Notes: a model not told the origin generated them from the sequence alone. 64,000 nucleotides of DNA from Paremcibacter congregatus (GCF_006385135.1 NZ_CP041025.1:124001-188000); one strand, 5' to 3'; counted from the first letter of the stretch, positions 22,713 through 30,945 are shown. Translations and numbers: made by a program.

Positions 22713-24116
22713 ATGACCCAGAAAACAACGACCCAAGACCCGCAGAACAGCAGCACCACCGCGCCGCTCGGCACATCCCCGAAGCCCAAGCGTCTGCCGC
22801 GCTATACCAGCTACCCGACGGCGCTGGAATTCAGCGATCTCGATGCGGGACTCTATGGCCAGTGGCTACGGGACCTGCCCGAGGACGCCCCGGTCAGCCT
22901 CTATTTCCACATTCCCTTTTGTGAGAAGCTCTGTTGGTTCTGCGGCTGTTTCACCAAGATCACCAGCAATTACGACCGGGTGCACCGCTATCTCGCTATC
23001 CTGATGCAGGAAATTCACCTGGTCGGGGCCGAGACGGGCCGTAAAAAAGTCAGCCATATTCATTTTGGCGGTGGTTCGCCGACGATCATTGACGCGGATA
23101 GCTTCACCGAGCTGATGGATCTGGTGCGTCAAACCTTTGATATCCTGCCGGACGCCGAAATCGCGGTGGAGATTGATCCGCGCACCTGTTCAGAAGAAAA
23201 AGTCGCGGCCTATGCCGAAAGCGGCGTTAACCGGGTCAGCCTCGGCATTCAGGATTTCAATCCGGACGTTCAGGAGGCCATCAACCGGGTTCAGCCCGAC
23301 GCCTTGATCGCGGAAAATATCGCCTGGTTTCGGGCGGCAGGCATCAGCGAGATCAATTTCGATCTGATTTACGGCATGCCGCGCCAGACCCTGGCGACTA
23401 TTGAGGAAACCGTGCAGAAGACCGCTGAATTCAGGCCGTCGCGCATTGCCCTGTTCGGTTATGCCCATGTGCCGTGGATGAAAAAGCACCAACAGATGAT
23501 GGACAAGCACCATCTGCCCGCGCAAAACGAGCGTCAGGCCATGTTCGATCTGGCCAGCACAAAATTACAGGAGAGCGGCTATCACGCCATTGGCCTTGAT
23601 CATTTCGCGCTGCCCGGAGACAGCCTGCTCACCGCCCGCGCCGAGGGGCACCTCAAGCGCAATTTTCAGGGCTATAGCGCCGACCCGGCGACGACGATGA
23701 TCGGCTTCGGGGCTTCGGCCATCGGCTCGCTGCCCGGGGGCTACGCCCAGAACAGCCCGGACCTGAAAACCTATGCCGAGACGGTCGAGGCCGGGGATAT
23801 TCCCGTGCGCCGTGGCCTGCGGGTCAGCGCGCTGGATGTGATGGTGCGCGAGGTGATCTCGACCCTGATGTCCACGTTCGCCGTTGATCCGTACGCCATT
23901 GCCGCGGCCCACGGGGTGGATTATGATTTTGCGCGGGAAGCCCAGGATCTAGACCGGCTGGTGGCGGTGGGCTATCTCGCCCGGGCGGGTAATGAGTATG
24001 CCCTGACCGAGGCGGGACGGCCGTATTTGCGGGCGATCGCCACCCTGTTCGACCATTATTTCCCCCAGCAGCATTCCGACATCATCACCCGCTGCGTCCA
24101 TGAAAGCGAAGGCTAG
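22713..24116 (+). CDS. hemN: Oxygen-independent coproporphyrinogen III oxidase
   Basis: Radical-SAM enzyme that oxidatively decarboxylates coproporphyrinogen III to protoporphyrinogen IX without O2, for haem synthesis. The 467-residue length is typical of true HemN. YFHIPFCEKLCWFCGCFTKI contains the CxxxCxxC cluster ligands plus the extra Cys characteristic of HemN, and HIHFGGGSPT and GIQDFNPDVQEAINRVQP are conserved. An FNR-type box precedes it. Its last 17 codons and downstream sequence are duplicated about 5.3 kb away at 29382-29433, which marks the edge of the accessory region. Confidence 0.96.
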   Translation: MTQKTTTQDPQNSSTTAPLGTSPKPKRLPRYTSYPTALEFSDLDAGLYGQWLRDLPEDAPVSLYFHIPFCEKLCWFCGCFTKITSNYDRVHRYLAILMQEIHLVGAETGRKKVSHIHFGGGSPTIIDADSFTELMDLVRQTFDILPDAEIAVEIDPRTCSEEKVAAYAESGVNRVSLGIQDFNPDVQEAINRVQPDALIAENIAWFRAAGISEINFDLIYGMPRQTLATIEETVQKTAEFRPSRIALFGYAHVPWMKKHQQMMDKHHLPAQNERQAMFDLASTKLQESGYHAIGLDHFALPGDSLLTARAEGHLKRNFQGYSADPATTMIGFGASAIGSLPGGYAQNSPDLKTYAETVEAGDIPVRRGLRVSALDVMVREVISTLMSTFAVDPYAIAAAHGVDYDFAREAQDLDRLVAVGYLARAGNEYALTEAGRPYLRAIATLFDHYFPQQHSDIITRCVHESEG

Positions 24117-24177
24117 GGTCATGGGTCATTGTGGGCAGTGGAATAAAAAGTAAGCTAGTATCGTAGTTCCGGATTCA
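24065..24177 (+). repeat. Direct repeat copy A: hemN 3' end plus dispersed repeat
   Basis: The stretch 24065-24116 (end of hemN including stop) matches 29382-29433 at 49 of 52 positions. The following about 50 bp are a diverged copy of the dispersed repeat that begins GGTCATTGTGG and runs to a CCGTAATTCCGG-like end. This is the left member of the pair enclosing the AT-rich accessory genes. Confidence 0.85.
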
Positions 24178-24194
24178 TAAAAAGGCGGGACTTC

Positions 24195-24710
24195 ATGAAA
24201 TACATATTCCGATTTATTTTCACATTATTTTTATTGAACTTTTCCACTATGGCATTCGCTACGGAAAATAAAACAGTTTTGATCGTGTTGCCGGCAATTG
24301 GTTTGGTATGGGAATGACGCGACGTGTGCTGTCCAGTTCACCACTATTAGCTTTTCCAAGGGCCATACAAGGGCGCTTTTTAATTATTCCGACGGCATGG
24401 TGCTGATGGTAAACCAGCGCTTGACTCCAATTATTCTGTTATTGGTTATGATGAAGCGTCAATTACAATGTCGTTGGATGGAGCAAAAAGAACGACCGAA
24501 TTGGGTAAGCCCGTTAAATGGGTGCTTGTCTTGGTAGAAGACGACATTTGGGTTTGGCGTATGCAACATTGGCCTGAAACAATAGATAATAGAGGCAAAG
24601 AGATATGGCCGTATCGTCGCATTAGATGTGAAAGCAGGCAGGAAAATGTTATATGTTCGCTTCCGATCCAAAGCGGAGACTTGAGAAGAAGATATACTTA
24701 TTTTGCATGA
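24195..24710 (+). pseudogene. Degenerate gene for a small exported protein
   Basis: After a ribosome-binding site (AGGCGGG), an ATG at 24195 encodes a clear signal peptide, MKYIFRFIFTLFLLNFSTMA ending FA-TE, but the frame stops at 24317 after 40 codons. Further open stretches continue in other frames, including LGKPVKWVLVLVEDDIWVWR near 24490-24550. This looks like one gene of roughly 170 codons broken by several frameshifts. No family recognised. It is AT-rich, unlike hemN upstream. 24717-24811 holds nothing recognisable. Confidence 0.55.
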
Positions 24711-24811
24711 AAAAGGTTACGTTGAAAACGACCGGCACCGTAGTTCTTGATGCTGAGAATAAATACCTAAATCATGCGGTGTTGCTGTATTTATTAAAGT
24801 ACTGGTATCAG

Positions 24812-26158
24812 TCATTGACGCCCCCTATATAAATTTTCAAGAATTTCCAATCTTACTTTAGCCGTTTTATCATCCTGTGCTATTGTCTTCATAACCTCTT
24901 TCATCCCCCTTAAGGCCCGAAACCATAAAACAGGAGAAACTTCATACTTTATTCTCCTCATAGCCTCGCTATAAACCCCAAGTTCATTGTGAATTAATTG
25001 AGAGTATTCTGGTTCACTTTCTACTACCGAAGTACGCATTGCCCTTAAAATATCAGCTTGAAAAATCAACAGCTCTACGGAAAATAAGTCATCACAGTTA
25101 TGACCTTCTGAAAACCTCACCCCTGAATTTCTGAGATCTTGCCCAATAGCCCGTTGGATTTGCGACATTTTCTTGAATTGATTATCAAGAGTTGCTCTCA
25201 AATAATCCAATAGCATTTTTTGAAAAAATAATTCTCTTATCGGCTTTTCAAACAATAAATATCTATAAGCGCTCAGTGTTGCAGGTTCCAAAGCTAACGA
25301 AGAAAAATATTCAACCTTCTCCTCACCATCAATATATTGAGTAACAGCATCTATTTCCTTTTCCACCGGGACAGATAAAGCTTCAAAATTATGGATAGCC
25401 TTTTCAAGAAATTTTAGATCATTCTGGCTTACCGCCTTCTGTGCCAGAGCTATTTCCAGATACCCAGTATATTCCCAATAGAAATATTCTTTACTCTTTG
25501 GTAGAAGTCGTTCTTTATAAATTTTTGTAAACTTAATATTGCTGCTATGCCTATAAGGCAAGATATCTATATGGATATGCAAAAAGCTCCTCAGACGAGT
25601 AAAAATGTCTATTGCCCTGTCCAATGATGTAACATCTGCCGTCATTTCCCAATGACGATAATATAATTTTCCGAGTCTGGAAATTCCTTCTATGCGATCC
25701 CTGACGATAGACTTCTCTATAAAGCCCATATTGTTATTGGGGCTGGTATCGCCAACAGATTGATTCAAAAAATCTAATAGTTTAGTCTGAAAGTTAACCA
25801 CATAGGCAAAATCCAACGCAGATCGCAAATCATCTGCCTGATTGGTCAAATATTTATAGGTTGCGGCCCGAAGAATATCGTCAGCAGAAAAAGAAAGTGA
25901 TCTTATATCGCCCACACTATTACTGGGTATGTATTTATCAATAACATCTTGGATGTCTGATGCCTCAATTAATTCTTTGGTAAGATCAAACACTACCTCC
26001 CTCGACCACAAAAGAGCTATTAAGGAAGTGTCAGGGCTTCTTTCATCTAGTTCACAAATAGTTCTTCCGTGGTAGATCTGCGGGCTGGCGATAAGTTGAT
26101 TGTGCCCTAAGCTAAACAGCCATACACCCATAAAAGCAGAAATAATCAAACTCTTCAT
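24812..26158 (-). CDS. Uncharacterised exported helical protein (AT-rich orphan)
   Basis: 448 residues, not recognised. An N-terminal signal sequence, MKSLIISAFMGVWLFSLG, with possible cleavage near LIASPQ, suggests export. The rest is almost wholly alpha-helical with repeated amphipathic stretches (for example residues about 95-120, 150-190, 225-260), reminiscent of TPR-like solenoids but without a canonical TPR motif. Cysteines are few (in TICELDE and GHNCDDLF). Base composition is far more AT-rich than flanking core genes, suggesting transfer. Its start overlaps the stop of the 26155 gene by 4 bp (ATGA), so the two are translationally coupled. Confidence 0.75.
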   Translation of the reverse strand: MKSLIISAFMGVWLFSLGHNQLIASPQIYHGRTICELDERSPDTSLIALLWSREVVFDLTKELIEASDIQDVIDKYIPSNSVGDIRSLSFSADDILRAATYKYLTNQADDLRSALDFAYVVNFQTKLLDFLNQSVGDTSPNNNMGFIEKSIVRDRIEGISRLGKLYYRHWEMTADVTSLDRAIDIFTRLRSFLHIHIDILPYRHSSNIKFTKIYKERLLPKSKEYFYWEYTGYLEIALAQKAVSQNDLKFLEKAIHNFEALSVPVEKEIDAVTQYIDGEEKVEYFSSLALEPATLSAYRYLLFEKPIRELFFQKMLLDYLRATLDNQFKKMSQIQRAIGQDLRNSGVRFSEGHNCDDLFSVELLIFQADILRAMRTSVVESEPEYSQLIHNELGVYSEAMRRIKYEVSPVLWFRALRGMKEVMKTIAQDDKTAKVRLEILENLYRGRQ

Positions 26159-26427
26159 CCCCCAAGCTCCATGACTTTGCGTGTGCCCGTTGCGGGGTCG
26201 GTATGGTGGAACTTGAACTTTTTGTCTTTGAAGGAGCTCCCGGAAACATTTAAACTCATCATATCGGCGAGCATCTGGTCGACCATCTTTTTTTCCGGCG
26301 CTGCGCTTGGGCTTTCCTCGTCCGCGCTTGGATGGGTCGTCGCCAAGAGAGGCTTTCCGTGGCGCTCGGCCTGCGGTGTCCTTCTCACGCGACGGTTTAT
26401 GAAACTCGAGAAAGGGTTATTCCACAT
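26155..26427 (-). CDS. Small uncharacterised protein coupled to the exported orphan
   Basis: About 90 residues, starting MWNNPFSSFINRRVRRTPQA; GGGGG 8 nt before the ATG at 26427 favours that start over the ATG at 26442. The N-terminus is basic, the middle rich in Pro/Ser/Ala and acidic residues, and the C-terminus reads FKDKKFKFHHTDPATGTRKV. No signal peptide or family is recognised. It is the first gene of a two-gene unit with the 448-residue exported protein (4-bp overlap). Confidence 0.6.
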   Translation of the reverse strand: MWNNPFSSFINRRVRRTPQAERHGKPLLATTHPSADEESPSAAPEKKMVDQMLADMMSLNVSGSSFKDKKFKFHHTDPATGTRKVMELGG

Positions 26428-26513
26428 CACATCTGCCCCCATATTTGTATGCGCTATTTATCTTACCGTGAGTTTAACCACAGTGGCCGGCCCTTGGCAA
26501 GGCCAGGATGAAA

Positions 26514-26592
26514 GTCATTGTGGTCCATAGAATAAAAGTAAACTGGCACCGTAATTCCGGACTTGGTCCGGGGTCAATTTTGATATCACGCG
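26514..26592 (+). repeat. Dispersed repeat, fullest copy
   Basis: Contains GTCATTGTGGTCCATAGAAT, then CTGGCACCGTAATTCCGG, a hairpin CCGGACTTGGTCCGG (7-bp arms CCGGAC/GTCCGG region) and TTTTGATATCACGC. It lies between the 95-residue gene and the propeller gene. Related copies are at 24124-24177, 27821-27880, 28527-28571, 29441-29496 and, inverted, 30529-30551. Confidence 0.8.
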
Positions 26593-26686
26593 CCTTCCTT
26601 CCTTGTCCTTCCAAACCCGAGCAGACTGAAGCCCAGCAGCGCCAAATCCCTTGAAATTTGCGGTAATGCTCTTGTAACCGGGCGTC

Positions 26687-27562
26687 TTATTTTGGCCGGA
26701 GCGTTTCAATAATCTGGGCATCTACCCAGAATATATCTACATTTTCGTAATTATCTGAACCCATATTCCGATTGAAAAAAAGATATTTGCCGTCTGGTGT
26801 CACGCTCGCAGCCGCTTCCCAGGCGCCTGTGTTTATCTTGTCGCCCATATTGACGGCCGCCCCCCACGATCCTTCTTTCGTGCGAAAACTGATATAGATA
26901 TCAGAACCGCCAAATCCGCCCTCTCTTCTGCCATCCCAAATAATATAAGATTCATCTGGTGCAATGAAGGGGTGGGCATTGTATTTTCCGGTGTTAATCT
27001 CTTTGGGGAGAGGTTTTGGCGCTTCACGTTTGCCGTCGACGAGCCGAGAATAGCGGATAATGCCATCACCTTCTTCTGAGCCTACTTCGTCAAACACATA
27101 GGTGCCTGTGGATGATGCCGTAAGGCGCATGATGCGGAGATCTTCGAACAGGGCGCCAAGGTTTTTCCTCTCTGACCAGCCCGTGTCGGTCCGCTCCATA
27201 TAGCGCTTGCCTAGATGCATGGTCTTGCCATCGGGCGCGATGAAGGGTTGGCCGACCCTGGGCGAGACCACTTTTTCGTGCCATCTGTTCTGTTTGTTTT
27301 GAAAAACAACAAACTCTTGTTTCTCAGTGACCGCATTGGCTCTGATGTAATAGATCTCTTTCATATTGGGGGTGAAGACAACACCATATTCCCAGCCCTT
27401 CGTTGAAATAATCCCGGGGGCGAACGCTTCAGGGATCAGGCCCGGTGGTTTTTGCCCGAGATAAGGGCCTTCGAGGACGGGAAGAGCATCTTGACCATAA
27501 CTATTGCCGCTCACCATCAGCATCGACAGCAGCAGAACCATCGGGGCATACACACGCTTCAT
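26687..27562 (-). CDS. Exported PD40/WD40-like beta-propeller protein
   Basis: 291 residues with a signal peptide (MKRVYAPMVLLLSMLMVSGN, likely cut near SYGQ). Repeated blades contain PD40-type segments: VGQPFIAPDGKTMHLGKR, NAHPFIAPDESYIIWDGRR and AASVTPDGKYLFFNRNMG, as in TolB-like propellers. GGFGGSDIYISFRTKEGSWG is typical of PD40 proteins of unknown role. Probably periplasmic, binding or sensing a ligand; no enzymatic motif is evident. It has its own 5' region (27563 onward) within the accessory segment. Confidence 0.78.
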   Translation of the reverse strand: MKRVYAPMVLLLSMLMVSGNSYGQDALPVLEGPYLGQKPPGLIPEAFAPGIISTKGWEYGVVFTPNMKEIYYIRANAVTEKQEFVVFQNKQNRWHEKVVSPRVGQPFIAPDGKTMHLGKRYMERTDTGWSERKNLGALFEDLRIMRLTASSTGTYVFDEVGSEEGDGIIRYSRLVDGKREAPKPLPKEINTGKYNAHPFIAPDESYIIWDGRREGGFGGSDIYISFRTKEGSWGAAVNMGDKINTGAWEAAASVTPDGKYLFFNRNMGSDNYENVDIFWVDAQIIETLRPK

Positions 27563-27958
27563 AATGTTCTCCTTTTTTAAGATAACAAACGCCTAAACGT
27601 CCTCACCATGCAGTAAAGAAATGACCGGTGCAATGCACAACCCTATTGCGGTGAAGCGTTATAATTATCCGATGGAAGGTAAGTTCAGATCGCGCAATGG
27701 CTTATAGATGATGGCGGACGTCGGCATAAATCACGGGCGATGACGGGGCATCTGATCACCACCTCTCCGTTGAGGAGGGCATCCTTGTTTCAGTGAGGAC
27801 TGATGGCCGGTATGGTGACAGGGCATTGTCGCCCTGAGAATATAAAGTAGACGGGCACGGCGATACCCATGTCAATTTGGGTTTTACTTTTTTTGGCCTT
27901 CATCCCATAAACCATGGTACTATACTCTCTCGATGGATAATGTTTTCGGGAGGGAATA
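27563..27958. other. Gene-free divergent region with degenerate repeat
   Basis: No credible gene on either strand. 27821-27880 is a strongly diverged same-orientation copy of the dispersed repeat (GGGCATTGTC then ATATAAAGTAGACGGGCACGG), in which AGGGC/GCCCT forms a short hairpin at 27820-27835. The remainder must hold the promoters of the divergent propeller and GFA-family genes; no clear elements are identified. Confidence 0.5.
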
Positions 27959-28480
27959 ATGACCGCGCCAACAGAAATACATGAAGGGGGCTGTACCTGC
28001 GGCCATGTACGGTACAAACTCACGTCAGAGCCCCTTATCGTTCATTGTTGCCATTGCCACTGGTGCCAACGCCAAACGGGATCAGCATTTGTGGTCAACG
28101 CCCTCTATGAAGCCACTCATGTCGAGCTGTTACAAGGTCAGGTTTCTGAAGTTACGATGCCCTCTCCCAGTGGCAACGGCCAGAAAATTAGCCGCTGCCC
28201 GAAATGTCAGGTCGCCGTCTGGAGCAACTATTATATGCAAGGCATTAAAGAGGGCATCCGGTTCATTCGCGTCGGGTCACTTGATCACCCCGCTGACCTG
28301 CCCCCCGACGTTCATATCTTCACAAGATCCAAGTTGCCTTGGGTTATTTTGCCCCCCGATGATCTTGCTGTTGATGTCTTCTACGACTATGAAACCACAT
28401 GGACCGCAGAGCATCTCGAGCGGAGAAAAGCTCTCCTCGCTGCGGCGTCAAAAGAGCCCTTTGAACACCAGATATCCTGA
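27959..28480 (+). CDS. GFA-family (glutathione-dependent formaldehyde-activating-like) protein
   Basis: 173-residue Zn-binding protein of the GFA/CENP-V fold. Metal-ligand cysteines are in GGCTCGHVRYKL (CxCG), VHCCHCHWCQRQTGSAF (CxxC) and SRCPKCQVAVWSNY (CxxC). The founding member accelerates S-hydroxymethylglutathione formation, but most homologues are uncharacterised. A repeat copy at 28527-28571 follows it directly. Surrounding genes give no functional clue. Confidence 0.88.
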   Translation: MTAPTEIHEGGCTCGHVRYKLTSEPLIVHCCHCHWCQRQTGSAFVVNALYEATHVELLQGQVSEVTMPSPSGNGQKISRCPKCQVAVWSNYYMQGIKEGIRFIRVGSLDHPADLPPDVHIFTRSKLPWVILPPDDLAVDVFYDYETTWTAEHLERRKALLAAASKEPFEHQIS

Positions 28481-28526
28481 GTGTATGTGATTTTTTGCCT
28501 GATAGATGGGATGACGCCACGTCCGC

Positions 28527-28571
28527 CCGGACTTGATCCGGGGTCCATTTTGATATCACGCACCGTAATTA
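28527..28571 (+). repeat. Dispersed repeat, partial copy after the GFA gene
   Basis: Starts at the hairpin CCGGACTTGATCCGG, continues GGTCCATTTTGATATCACGC, and ends GCACCGTAATTACG. It shares hairpin and tail with the copy at 26514-26592 but lacks the GGTCATTGTGG half. A TACGTAATTATACGTA AT-rich palindromic stretch follows. Confidence 0.7.
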
Positions 28572-28600
28572 CGTAATTATACGTAACCGCTGATAGGCGA

Positions 28601-29113
28601 CTATATATGCGCATGCACAAAGCCGTTAAGTTCAGAGGTGGTTTGAATGATGTATACCGATTTATGAAGAGATACATTGTTCAATTTCTGCATAAAGTTT
28701 TTGTTCCAAAATTCTGGACATCGCCGCAAAGTTTGATAGCTTTGCAAAGTTCCTTTAACTATGGAACTGCCGTCAGGCCAACCTTCTGGCTTTTCGACTA
28801 GCCCTTTGAGCAGTCGCTTTGTTACAAACCAATAACTGGTGACATAAGGCAGATCTATATAGATCAACGTATCAGCCGCCTCCAGGCGCTTGTTAAATAG
28901 CGCCATTGGCCCTAATCCATCGATTATCCAGCGCGCAGAAGACAGTATATTTTCATGCGCCTCAACGAACGCCTTTCGGTCTATTTGTTCACCATTTTTC
29001 TTATATAAAATGGAGTCCAGCTGGTGCAATTGTATGCCCGTAGCTGACGCTAAATCCCTGCTTAACGTGGACTTGCCGCTGCCGGGTTTCCCAAAAACTG
29101 CAATTTTTTTCAT
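28601..29113 (-). CDS. P-loop kinase-like ATPase (adenylate-kinase/topology-modulation-like)
   Basis: About 170 residues beginning MKKIAVFGKPGSGKSTLSRD, with Walker A GKPGSGKST and the later acidic segment DTLIYIDLPYVTSYWFVTKR. This resembles small adenylate-kinase-like NTPases annotated as FlaR/topology-modulation proteins. The start at 29113 is chosen for a strong AAGGAGG 5-7 nt upstream. Length matches the family (about 170-185). Substrate is unknown. It lies inside the region bounded by the hemN-end repeats. Confidence 0.78.
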   Translation of the reverse strand: MKKIAVFGKPGSGKSTLSRDLASATGIQLHQLDSILYKKNGEQIDRKAFVEAHENILSSARWIIDGLGPMALFNKRLEAADTLIYIDLPYVTSYWFVTKRLLKGLVEKPEGWPDGSSIVKGTLQSYQTLRRCPEFWNKNFMQKLNNVSLHKSVYIIQTTSELNGFVHAHI

Positions 29114-29381
29114 TCTACCTCCTTCACATCCAACATCCCCTGAGGTGAAAACAAAAAAACCCACCTCTCCGGGGTGAGTTTGACAAATTTAAAGCGTATC
29201 AACATTCCCACCATTCCTATGGAATGGGGATAATTCGTGCAGCCTGCTGTATTATAAATTGTTTCATAAAAACATCATCTTATAGGAATAACCTATTGTC
29301 AATCGGTATGTGGATAAGAAGTGTTTATCACAGTATCTCTACTTTAACCGGATCAATCACAATGATCTCTTCCTTAGCAGA

Positions 29382-29496
29382 CCAGCTGCATTCCGACATT
29401 ATCACCCGCTGCGTCCATGAAAGCGAAGGTTAGGATAACGGGTCATTGTGGTCCATAGAATAAAAGTAGGCTGGCACCGTAATTCACCGTAATTCC
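29382..29496 (+). repeat. Direct repeat copy B: hemN 3'-end remnant plus dispersed repeat
   Basis: Encodes a second HSDIITRCVHESEG-stop without the rest of hemN, 49/52 identical to 24065-24116, followed at 29441-29496 by the dispersed repeat (GGTCATTGTGG, CTGGCACCGTAATTC, and a second CCGTAATTCC). The upstream 29165-29381 is AT-rich with no recognisable gene. This is the right boundary of the 5.3-kb segment. Confidence 0.85.
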
Positions 29497-29519
29497 AACG
29501 TCTTGTTATGTGTGCTGTA

Positions 29520-30491
29520 TCATTTTGCCTTAATGTATTTCCTAACACTTCGCGCCCATGCATCAACAACGTAAACAGCTCCATCCATCCCCAGAGCGAT
29601 GTCATGACCAAGGTTTTTCTGGTCTGAATCATCTTCAGCGCTAAAGCTATTAAGTACGTTACCATCCGTATCAAGTATGACGACCCTCGAACGTGTATTA
29701 TCAGGCTGATCTCCACCATCAATAATAAATACCTTGTCGTCACTTGATACGGCAACGCCATACGGTCGACCAACTTGCTCTACCTTCCATTCTGAAATAT
29801 ATGTGCCTCTATTGTCAAAAATCTGCACTCTCGAATTTCCCCTATCGGCTACGTAAATACGATTATTGCTTGTGGAAATTCCATGAGGAAGGTCAAATTC
29901 TCCGGATTTATCACCAGGACTTCCCCACTGCATTTGAAAAGTTCCTGAGGAATCGAATTTAATTACGCGCGTATTATCATAGCCATCACTTACGTACACA
30001 CTTCCATCTTCTAGAATGCTGAGATCAGAAGGTAATGCAAAGTGAGTTTTATCCTTTCCAAGAACACCAGCTTCTCCAATGCTTAAAACTAATTCGCCAT
30101 CATGTGAGAACTTATGAATTTGCTGTGAACCAACGTCTGTGACCCAAACATTGTTTTCTTTGTCTACTGAAAGTCCGTGCGGCATGGTAAAAAGATCTCC
30201 ACCCCAACTATTTTTCAGCTCTCCCGTAGCACCGTCAAACATAAGTACAGTATGTTCACTAATTTTCTCTATAGGAAAGGGCTCAACCCATTCACGACTT
30301 GCTCGGTGGAAAATAAAAACATGATTATGAGAATCGACTGCTACTCCCGTCGCCTGTCCCATAATGAAGTTTTTTGGAACATCAGGCCAACTAGCGACAA
30401 CCGAATAAGTTTTATTCGAATCTGCAATTGCAAAATTTGTAAGGATAGATATGAATAAAAATATAGGCCAATAACAATATTTGGAAAACAA
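29520..30491 (-). CDS. Exported NHL-repeat propeller protein (peptidyl-hydroxyglycine lyase-like)
   Basis: 323 residues with a signal peptide (MFSKYCYWPIFLFISILTNF, cut near AIA-DS). At least five NHL blades are visible: GQATGVAVDSHNHVFIFHR, MPHGLSVDKENNVWVTDVG, LPSDLSILEDGSVYVSDGY, LPHGISTSNNRIYVADRG and GRPYGVAVSSDDKVFIIDGG. The pattern resembles bacterial homologues of the amidating lyase PAL, whose catalysis is not established for most bacterial members. The gene is AT-rich and is bracketed by opposite-facing copies of the dispersed-repeat core (29471-29486 and 30529-30551), so it may have moved as a unit. Confidence 0.82.
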   Translation of the reverse strand: MFSKYCYWPIFLFISILTNFAIADSNKTYSVVASWPDVPKNFIMGQATGVAVDSHNHVFIFHRASREWVEPFPIEKISEHTVLMFDGATGELKNSWGGDLFTMPHGLSVDKENNVWVTDVGSQQIHKFSHDGELVLSIGEAGVLGKDKTHFALPSDLSILEDGSVYVSDGYDNTRVIKFDSSGTFQMQWGSPGDKSGEFDLPHGISTSNNRIYVADRGNSRVQIFDNRGTYISEWKVEQVGRPYGVAVSSDDKVFIIDGGDQPDNTRSRVVILDTDGNVLNSFSAEDDSDQKNLGHDIALGMDGAVYVVDAWARSVRKYIKAK

Positions 30492-30528
30492 ATAACTACT
30501 CCTTTATGACATAACGCTTTGCTAATTT

Positions 30529-30551
30529 GGAATTGCGAATTACGGTGACAG
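30529..30551 (-). repeat. Inverted copy of the dispersed-repeat core
   Basis: On the minus strand this reads CTGTCACCGTAATTCGCAAT, matching CTGGCACCGTAATTC at 29471-29485 in the opposite orientation. With that copy it forms an inverted pair around the NHL-repeat gene. Confidence 0.65.
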
Positions 30552-30629
30552 TTGACTCTTATCAACAGTTTTTATTACGATGTCATCGTAACTTCTTGAT
30601 CTGAAACCTTACCTTCACAAGAAAGGTGG

Positions 30630-30857
30630 CTATTTCTTCAGACGCACCCCAACGCCACCCCCATTTTCAGGGATGAACTCTACGCCGGCGGCTTCAAAGG
30701 TTTGTCGTAGGACTATAAGTGTCGCCTTTTGAGGAACGGTTTTATCTTTCTCGAAGTTGCGGATCGTCACGCTGCTAATTTCTGATGCGCTAGCAAGATC
30801 ATTTTGCGACCATTGAATAAGACCGCGGGCGGCGCGGCATTGAGCTGATTTTATCAT
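30630..30857 (-). CDS. Small XRE-family helix-turn-helix regulator
   Basis: 75 residues: CRAARGLIQWSQNDLASASE and VTIRNFEKDKTVPQKATL form a Cro/CI-type HTH (about residues 7-60), followed by LRQTFEAAGVEFIPENGG, a tail typical of small alphaproteobacterial XRE regulators. It is transcribed away from a palindrome at 30933-30945 and from the structured leader and genes to its right, so it probably represses itself and the rightward transcript. Confidence 0.85.
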   Translation of the reverse strand: MIKSAQCRAARGLIQWSQNDLASASEISSVTIRNFEKDKTVPQKATLIVLRQTFEAAGVEFIPENGGGVGVRLKK

Positions 30858-30932
30858 TTTAAAAATTTAACCGTTCTTCTTAAAAATAACAACTCTTTCT
30901 ATTTTCGCTTGACTTTTCTCTTCCTATAAACG

Positions 30933-30945
30933 ACGATATTATCGT
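30933..30945. promoter_or_regulatory. Palindrome between XRE gene and rightward leader
   Basis: ACGATATTATCGT is palindromic apart from its centre, 76 bp upstream of the XRE start, and about 20 bp downstream of a TTGACT (-35-like, 30909-30914). Its size and symmetry fit a Cro/CI-type dimer site overlapping a rightward promoter; assignment to the adjacent XRE protein is inferred. Confidence 0.55.

Noticed and set aside
26515-26721. 68-codon minus-strand frame between propeller and small gene
   Set aside because: Its second half is the dispersed repeat and its start lies in the propeller gene's 3' end; no independent coding evidence.
24117-30600. Integron cassette array
   Set aside because: Repeats resemble spacers between genes, but genes face both ways, no integrase is present, and copies lack attC-type paired core sites.
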